From assembly GCA_949130485.1 (NCBI GenBank), contig OX422185.1, positions 19,099,353 through 19,163,352 on the forward strand: a DNA stretch of 64,000 bases, read 5' to 3'. Of this stretch, positions 58,546 to 64,000 are shown piece after piece. Position 1 is the stretch's first letter. Each line of letters starts with the position of its first letter. This DNA comes from Agelas oroides. Lineage: Eukaryota; Porifera; Demospongiae; Agelasida; Agelasidae. Under the pieces are notes generated by a model. The model did not search any database, was not told where the DNA came from, and saw nothing but the letters and a program-made list of their open reading frames with translations. The position numbers were made by a program, and so were the translations under genes.

Positions 58546-58932
58546 CCTTACAATTCTCAGTAGGGTATACTAATAGAATCAAATACGCCTCCTGTATATG
58601 TATACGCTAACAGCTAGACCATTATGCAGAACAAATACTCCATCTTAATTTAGTTATGACTGCATGATTGCATACTTTAGGACTAGGGCGGCACAGAGTA
58701 GGATTCTTTAGGTGACCGTTGCTATGGTACTAATGAATGATTTAATCCAGCTGCTAAAACAATTACAATACAATTTTATGAGAAGGGCTAAATGGAAAGA
58801 AGGTTTAACTTGAACCAGAAAATATTTTGCTAACTTTTTGCTAGTGAATGCAAGAGAGTGAGAACCAGTAGAAATTCAGCTGAGGCCTCAGGCAATGCTG
58901 CTCATAAAGCTTGTCTTCCACTCCTCTGCCCA

Positions 58933-59012
58933 AGGGTCCAAGTGGCTTAGTGGCAAGAGCATCCGACTAGTATTCAAAAGTTCTTGGGTTCGAATCCCAG
59001 CTTAATCTTGGA
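58933..59012 (+). mobile_element. tRNA-like sequence (SINE or tRNA pseudogene)
   Basis: AAGTGGCTTAGTGGCAAGAG C has a D-arm (A box) and CTTGGGTTCGAATCCCAG a perfect T arm with GGTTCGAATCC B box. The anticodon arm does not pair cleanly and the acceptor ends do not match, so I do not call a functional tRNA. Confidence 0.55.
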
Positions 59013-59325
59013 ATTTTTGGATATATAATTTCTCATTTTCTTAGCACAGCACTATTACTCATGAGTTCCTGCTGCCAGTAATACCAAGCCTCTGAATGTC
59101 CAAGTTCAAGTTGGTAACCTGTTCTGTTTATGCAGCTGAGAAGCCACTGAAAGCAGTAACCTAGTTGGGTGGGAGGGGGACGTGTGTGTTCTAACATGAA
59201 GAGTTAATTTACCTCTGACTCACCTTGAGTTGGCCCAACATTGAGAAAACGTAAGAGCAAGTTTATAGTAATTCATTTCTCTAAGTAGCTTTCAAAGCAA
59301 TGAAGGCTCATGATTTGTTTGCTGA

Positions 59326-59328
<3 letters not shown>

Positions 59329-59392
<64 letters not shown>
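59329..59392. repeat. (CA)n microsatellite and CA-rich surroundings
   Basis: About 32 CA units, followed to about 59870 by scattered ACACAC and CCAATTAACACA motifs. Confidence 0.93.
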
Positions 59393-59394
<2 letters not shown>

Positions 59395-59899
59395 ACTGTA
59401 TTTGTCTGGTGAGTGAGGTGAGCATATGTGTTTAAACTGATTGTGTGTGATTGGTGGAGTGTCTTTGCACCTCAGCAATTAACACAAAAACATACCAAAG
59501 TTAACACACACACACACACACAGGCACCTACCAATTAACGTGCACACACTCACCAAAGCTAACACAAGCACACCGGCACAGACACACATACGGTTGTAGA
59601 CACCACACCCACCACACACAGAACAATAACACTCCTCAAGGCTTGTACCTATTGTATGTATAAAGAATCCTTCAATTAATACACACAGTCAGAAGAAACA
59701 CCCAATCAACACAAGATAGGTACATACCCCACCAATTAACACAAGTGTACACAGAGAGAATTTTTCAAAACAAATCTTCAGATTAACAAACGCACAGACA
59801 ATAATTACAAACACACCCACCAAACATCGACAATCTTTCAGTGAACACACCCACAACACACAGAACAATAGTCTAACTTGACAAACTCAAAAAGAATCT

Positions 59900-60640
59900 G
59901 CATAGTTGGTAGCCAATGTTCATGAGCTTGTTAACTATCAATTAAGCTGTCAGTGTCTACATGTCTGGACAATAACAAAAAATAGCATGTTGCTATGGCA
60001 ATGGCTATACCAATTCATAGTTTATACATACCAGGGTAAAAATACCCCGTGTGTTACCAAATAGCTTAGCTATAACTCTACAACCACCCACCCTCCTGTT
60101 TATAAATTGAGGGAGGTGCCAGTGAAATACTATATACAATTTTGCTTGGCCTTAGCATTCCTTTCGACACATCCAGTCATAGCTATGCATTCACAAGTGC
60201 CAAGAAAGCCGTATGAATGTCCATTGACACAGAATATTATGTTGCTGTGTAACAGCTTTTGTTGGCCAGCTTTACAAATGGGCTCTTTGATGTTCTGCAA
60301 TGAGAGAATCCATGAAAGAATGAACTTCAATAAAACTTGGATTGAAAATTTTTAATCCTTTCCAGGGCCTTTGGGTTTGTTTGTTTTTTTTGTTGTAATT
60401 ACAGAGAGCTTCTCTACAAGGTGAGAGGAGCATAAAATTGTTCATACAAACTTGCTGTGAAAAAAAGTTTTTATTTAAGTTGGATACAGAGAAGGGTCAC
60501 TGCCATTGTGCAAGGTTGTAGCAAATACTGATGACTAATAAACACTGCTGATTGGCAACGGAAATTGCTGAAAGGTCATAGGTCAGATTCTCTGCATGAT
60601 TGTTCCCTCAGTACATCCTCCATTATAAGAAAATAGTAGC
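59900..60640. other. Intergenic, no gene seen
   Basis: AT-rich; short ORFs without support. Confidence 0.4.
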
Positions 60641-60647
60641 TACCATC

Positions 60648-60767
60648 TCAGCAATTGACAGGCCTAGCCTCGTTCCCAGGCTCCCCCGCACCAAAACACA
60701 AATACGCGGAGAGAGCTTGGCATCTTTTCTCACGTGATCATGACGTAATCAGCAATTGATAGGCCTA
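60648..60767. mobile_element. TAGCCTCG-family end flanked by longer direct repeats
   Basis: TAGCCTCGTTCCCAGGCTCC (60664) is a family left end, but no right end follows. TCAGCAATTGA(C/T)AGGCCTA flanks both sides (60648-60667 and 60749-60767), so the insert of about 85 bp may reflect a different rearrangement. Confidence 0.45.
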
Positions 60768-61607
60768 CATATGCTACCCACTATACAGGACTCAATACCA
60801 TGCTTAATCAACTGAACAATCTGTGAAGAACTGTAAAGAGACTAACCTAGACATATTCCCCCGCCATGAAGGATATGTTTCAATCCATACCATGCTACAT
60901 GCTTCATCAGCTATGCATGAACAATCTATGAACAACTGTACTAGACAAAGCTTAAATATGTTATACAGATTCATCCACTGCGTATGTCGCGTTTCAGACA
61001 ATACCAAGAATCATCAATGCGTGAACCATCAGTGAACCATGTCCCCACAGTAAATGCCTTAAAATGTTAGGAATGCACAATTCACCCCATAGGCCAAAAG
61101 ACTTTACCTCAAGGAATGAGGAAGGGTAAAGAAATGCTGTACTTGATAGCAACAGGTGGGACTCAAACTTGGGACTTTGGTCTACAGTCAAATGGTAGTC
61201 GTCCCTTTCTATTGTTTATTCAGATAGTTGATTTGTTTTGTGAATAAGTGGAAAATGAAAACTGGCAGTCACTGGAAACTGAACTCCAGTTCCACCCTGT
61301 ATTAAATAGCTTGAGCTGCGGCCATTGTTCTGACCGCACTAGAAGGGACTCGAACAGGTTTGTTTCTGTTGGCTGGGCGGGTTTGTTTCACAGGGAAATA
61401 CTTGGTCACAAGCCACAGCCAAAAACGGGACTACTATAGCTGAGGTCATTTGGGGGGAAAAAAGTCAACTGCCAACAATGACAGACATAACAGCAGGTTT
61501 TTGGTGGTAACGACTGTTTTTATGAGCAAATGTCTTGAGTTCTGTAACTAAAATCATTTTACAACCAGTAGAATTTACCCAAAGAAAGGGTTGTACCAGT
61601 AATTTGA

Positions 61608-61735
61608 AAATATATATATAAAGGATTGTGAGGGCTGATGGTTGTCTGGCAGTCACATAGCTCAGTTGTCTAGAGCACTGGCATCTCAGGCCATGGGCCC
61701 TGGATTCAAAACCTGGCAACTGCCAACTTTTCACA
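61608..61735 (+). mobile_element. tRNA-derived SINE
   Basis: TATATATAAAGGATTGTGAG, TGATGGTTGTCTGG, CATAGCTCAGTTGTCTAGAG (A box) and CCTGGATTCAAAACCTGG (B box). The leader matches the 13.1-kb copy. Confidence 0.6.
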
Positions 61736-62235
61736 TTCCTGTATTATACCAACAAACAATATTAAGGCAAAATGCTCCAAAGCGGAGCCAGAAATATAAA
61801 TAGCAAATAGCAAATTTGTAGCACAAAAGAAACTAACGGATACAAGGTCACTCAAACGCTGGATATAAAAAGAGGGCGGCTATTCCAATGGAGTGGCAGT
61901 GGTAGTGCTATAATTAAGCGATTTTCAGCTTTGTTACAGCATTGAAATCTTCCCAGCATTTAAAGTAACTCCACTTTGAATTGTTTCAATCAACCTATAA
62001 GCAAAAACTGGTAACGTTAAAAATTTGCACCGCAGGTTTACAAATCAACACTGAAAACAACATGTCATGGCAGCATATAAGATCTATATAACTAGACACA
62101 AATTTTAGGCTGTAAATGGATAGATTTTTATTGGATACATAGATTTTAATTTGTCAACCGGAATGCTGTATCTACAATATGCTGTGGGTTTTCGTACAGG
62201 TCTTGGCTTTCACACACAGTGTTCTACCAAGTACT

Positions 62236-62282
62236 AAACTAAAAAGTACCAAACTAAAAAGTACCAAACTAAAAAGTAGCAA
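62236..62282. repeat. 14-bp repeat, about 3 copies
   Basis: ACTAAAAAGTACCAA units in tandem. Confidence 0.85.
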
Positions 62283-62438
62283 AGAGATACAAATTAACTA
62301 CCTACTACTTTTCTACAGGTCAACGTTCCTGTAGCGTTGCTAAGCTGCTTCTTAGATGTCATTCGCGATAATTTGACCACAACAAACAAGTTATCTAGGT
62401 AGCATTTGTTGTACTGTATGCACATACAGCATACTTAC

Positions 62439-62535
62439 CTGGGACCTTCAAAATGGTCGAACTCGGACGCTTAAACAAGCGCGCCTTTCTCTTGGTACAT
62501 CTGCTTCTGATCAACTCCTCTTGGACTCCAGCAGC
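62439..62535 (-). other. Possible upstream exon with strong donor
   Basis: The minus strand reads an open stretch (GVQEELIRSRCTKRKARL, FKRPSSTILKVP) ending CCCAG/GTAAGTATG at 62439, with a stop upstream and no in-frame ATG. It could be an untranslated first exon of the DLG5-like gene (6.3 kb upstream of its ATG) or belong to another gene. Support is only the donor and the local CpG content. Confidence 0.3.
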
Positions 62536-62844
62536 GATCTAGAAGCCATTCATAAAGTGATCAAATGTCATAATCAGCATCTTGTGTCGAAAAGAGGGGG
62601 AGGGGTCGCCACTGGGCATGGCATGTGGTATTTGGCGACCTACGCATTCCAAAAATGTTTGTGGTAACGTAACAGGCTAAGTGATACGGGAACGAGACAG
62701 TAGGAATAGGTGTTGGGGCAGAATCTGACTCGGCACACCCCCACACTTGACCAGCCCAGTCGTGGGCCAGCCAGACGCTTGTCTGAGCATAGCATATTCC
62801 CGGCCCCCCGCCCAGGTTTCTTTGGCAAGCCAGCCCAGTGGGAG

Positions 62845-62864
62845 TAGTCTGGCTTGCGAGACTA
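62845..62864. mobile_element. 20-bp minimal TAG...CTA element with 9-bp TSD
   Basis: TAGTCTGGCTTGCGAGACTA is an imperfect palindrome flanked by identical CAGTGGGAG at 62836-62844 and 62865-62873. It has the same end bases and TSD length as the longer MITEs. Confidence 0.7.
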
Positions 62865-63026
62865 CAGTGGGAGGAGCGAGCACCTACGCCACGCCTGGCT
62901 CGCTAGACTAGACGGAGGCTGGAAAACAGGTTAAACATCGCCGTTTTTCGATTTTTCTAGACACAGGTAAAGTAATCGCTATTATCCATTTGTCAATAAT
63001 TTGACAGTAAGAAACCGTTCAGGCAA

Positions 63027-63847
63027 TAGTTTGGTTCCCAGACCCTTCCTGTATGGGCGGGGCGAAAACGCTCCCCTTTTGCCCCGCCCATACAGGAAGT
63101 AGTGATGTCAGAGTTTCCAAAAGTATGTAAATATTCTTCTACACAGGCCATTTCTCCACAATGTCTTAATGTATTCACATCAAATTTGATATAGAGGTTC
63201 TTTAGAGGCTTGGGTATATTTCCTTGCACAGCTTTGTTAAAAATATCTGCCTCGATCAAAACTACACACAATTTTTTGTCACATCTCGCTACTTTTCTGC
63301 AAATTGTTGAAGTATTAAGACATTTTGTGATGCTGCTCACAGGTACTTCAATATTCAACAAAGCACAACCAGTTCTGTATACTAGAGTAGTTGTCCAATG
63401 GGATGGTACAGGTTTTTGATTGGAACCTTGCTCCAACTTCCCCGGAAATGCAACTATTTATGGCCACAAAATGCCGTTTTTTAAGCATTTATCAAGCCTA
63501 GTGCAAGGATTATACTAGATATCTAAAAGCCACAACCTTCATTGGACTGAATAGGTACAGACTATCCTTCACAGCGAGTTTCGTTCTGATCGGGCTTACA
63601 GCGGCTTCCGGAAAGGTAGTGACCGGAATATTGCGCTAAAATGACGTAGAAAAATTTGGCAAACCGGTTACATTTCGAAGACCGTACCGCTTGCTGTATT
63701 CACCCAATCTCATTGATATGGGTACCGTTGGAATCGCCATTTTATGCTCTTTTCGAAAATAAAGGTTGTTGTTGTGATAAACGAATTTTGATTTTCACCC
63801 CGACATCGCTACAGGAAGGGTCGGGGAACTCGCTGGGAACCAAACTA
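63027..63847. mobile_element. 821-bp MITE, TAGTTTGG variant, 9-bp TSD
   Basis: TAGTTTGGTTCCCAGACCCT and CTGGGAACCAAACTA termini, with CCTTCCTGT/ACAGGAAGG next inside. Exact TTCAGGCAA repeats flank it (63018-63026, 63848-63856). A second hairpin (GGGCGGGGC/GCCCCGCCC around 63053-63094) lies near the left end. ORFs in it lack support. Confidence 0.92.
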
Positions 63848-64000
63848 TTCAGGCAAAGCCAACGTGAAAAAATCAAAAGAAAGGCTTGCGTATCTGCTAA
63901 CCAGACCCCATCTGGGTACGATATCACACAGCTTTTGACAAAAGTCCTCGCAGATCATTGGGGTTGGGGGGCGGGGGAGGGGACAGAATTACGGGATTAT

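Noticed and set aside
58933..59012. Functional tRNA gene
   Set aside because: T arm is perfect, but anticodon and acceptor stems do not pair; better explained as SINE or tRNA pseudogene.

Overview
This window is nuclear DNA from an animal. It has multi-exon genes with GT-AG introns, long intergenic stretches, LINE, SINE and MITE copies, and very abundant microsatellites and minisatellites. The protein families (a DLG5-type MAGUK, a BEN-domain protein, SWIM zinc-finger and APE/RLE-type LINE relics) fit an early-branching metazoan. A demosponge is my best guess, from overall style only, and it is uncertain.

The main gene is a complete DLG5-like scaffold on the minus strand (56095 down to 30678). 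I built a 30-exon model in which every junction is GT-AG and all phases agree (4917 nt, 1638 codons plus stop). It encodes a long coiled-coil half, two PDZ domains, a Ser-rich linker, an SH3 and a guanylate-kinase-like domain. About 570 bp downstream on the same strand is a three-exon gene of unknown family (30109-28325, gene A). A paralogue with the same exon phases (gene B) lies at 23084-21247. Between them (25.7-27.7 kb) are decayed pieces of the DLG5-like SH3 and GuK exons in the original order, so a block holding the DLG5 3' end plus gene A appears to have been duplicated.

Further left is a two-exon BEN-domain gene (minus; 17169-17067 joined to 12649-11082). Its long intron holds tRNA-derived SINEs and foldback elements. 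The left 20 kb also carries an APE-type LINE ORF that runs off the window edge (2203 to 1, minus), a broken SWIM zinc-finger gene (about 2.7-3.5 kb), decayed coding exons on the plus strand near 5.6-6.4 kb, a 452-bp perfect-style hairpin (17340-17793) and a 5'-truncated RLE-type LINE with poly(A) and a 14-bp target-site duplication (17994-19782).

The most striking non-genic signal is a family of palindromic elements beginning TAG and ending CTA, most of them flanked by clean 9-bp direct repeats. They range from 20 bp to 821 bp. A second signal is the position of simple repeats in the DLG5-like gene: pyrimidine satellites sit at many acceptors, and (GT)n starts exactly at two donors. The right end (56-64 kb) has no coding gene that I can support beyond a possible upstream exon at about 62.45 kb.
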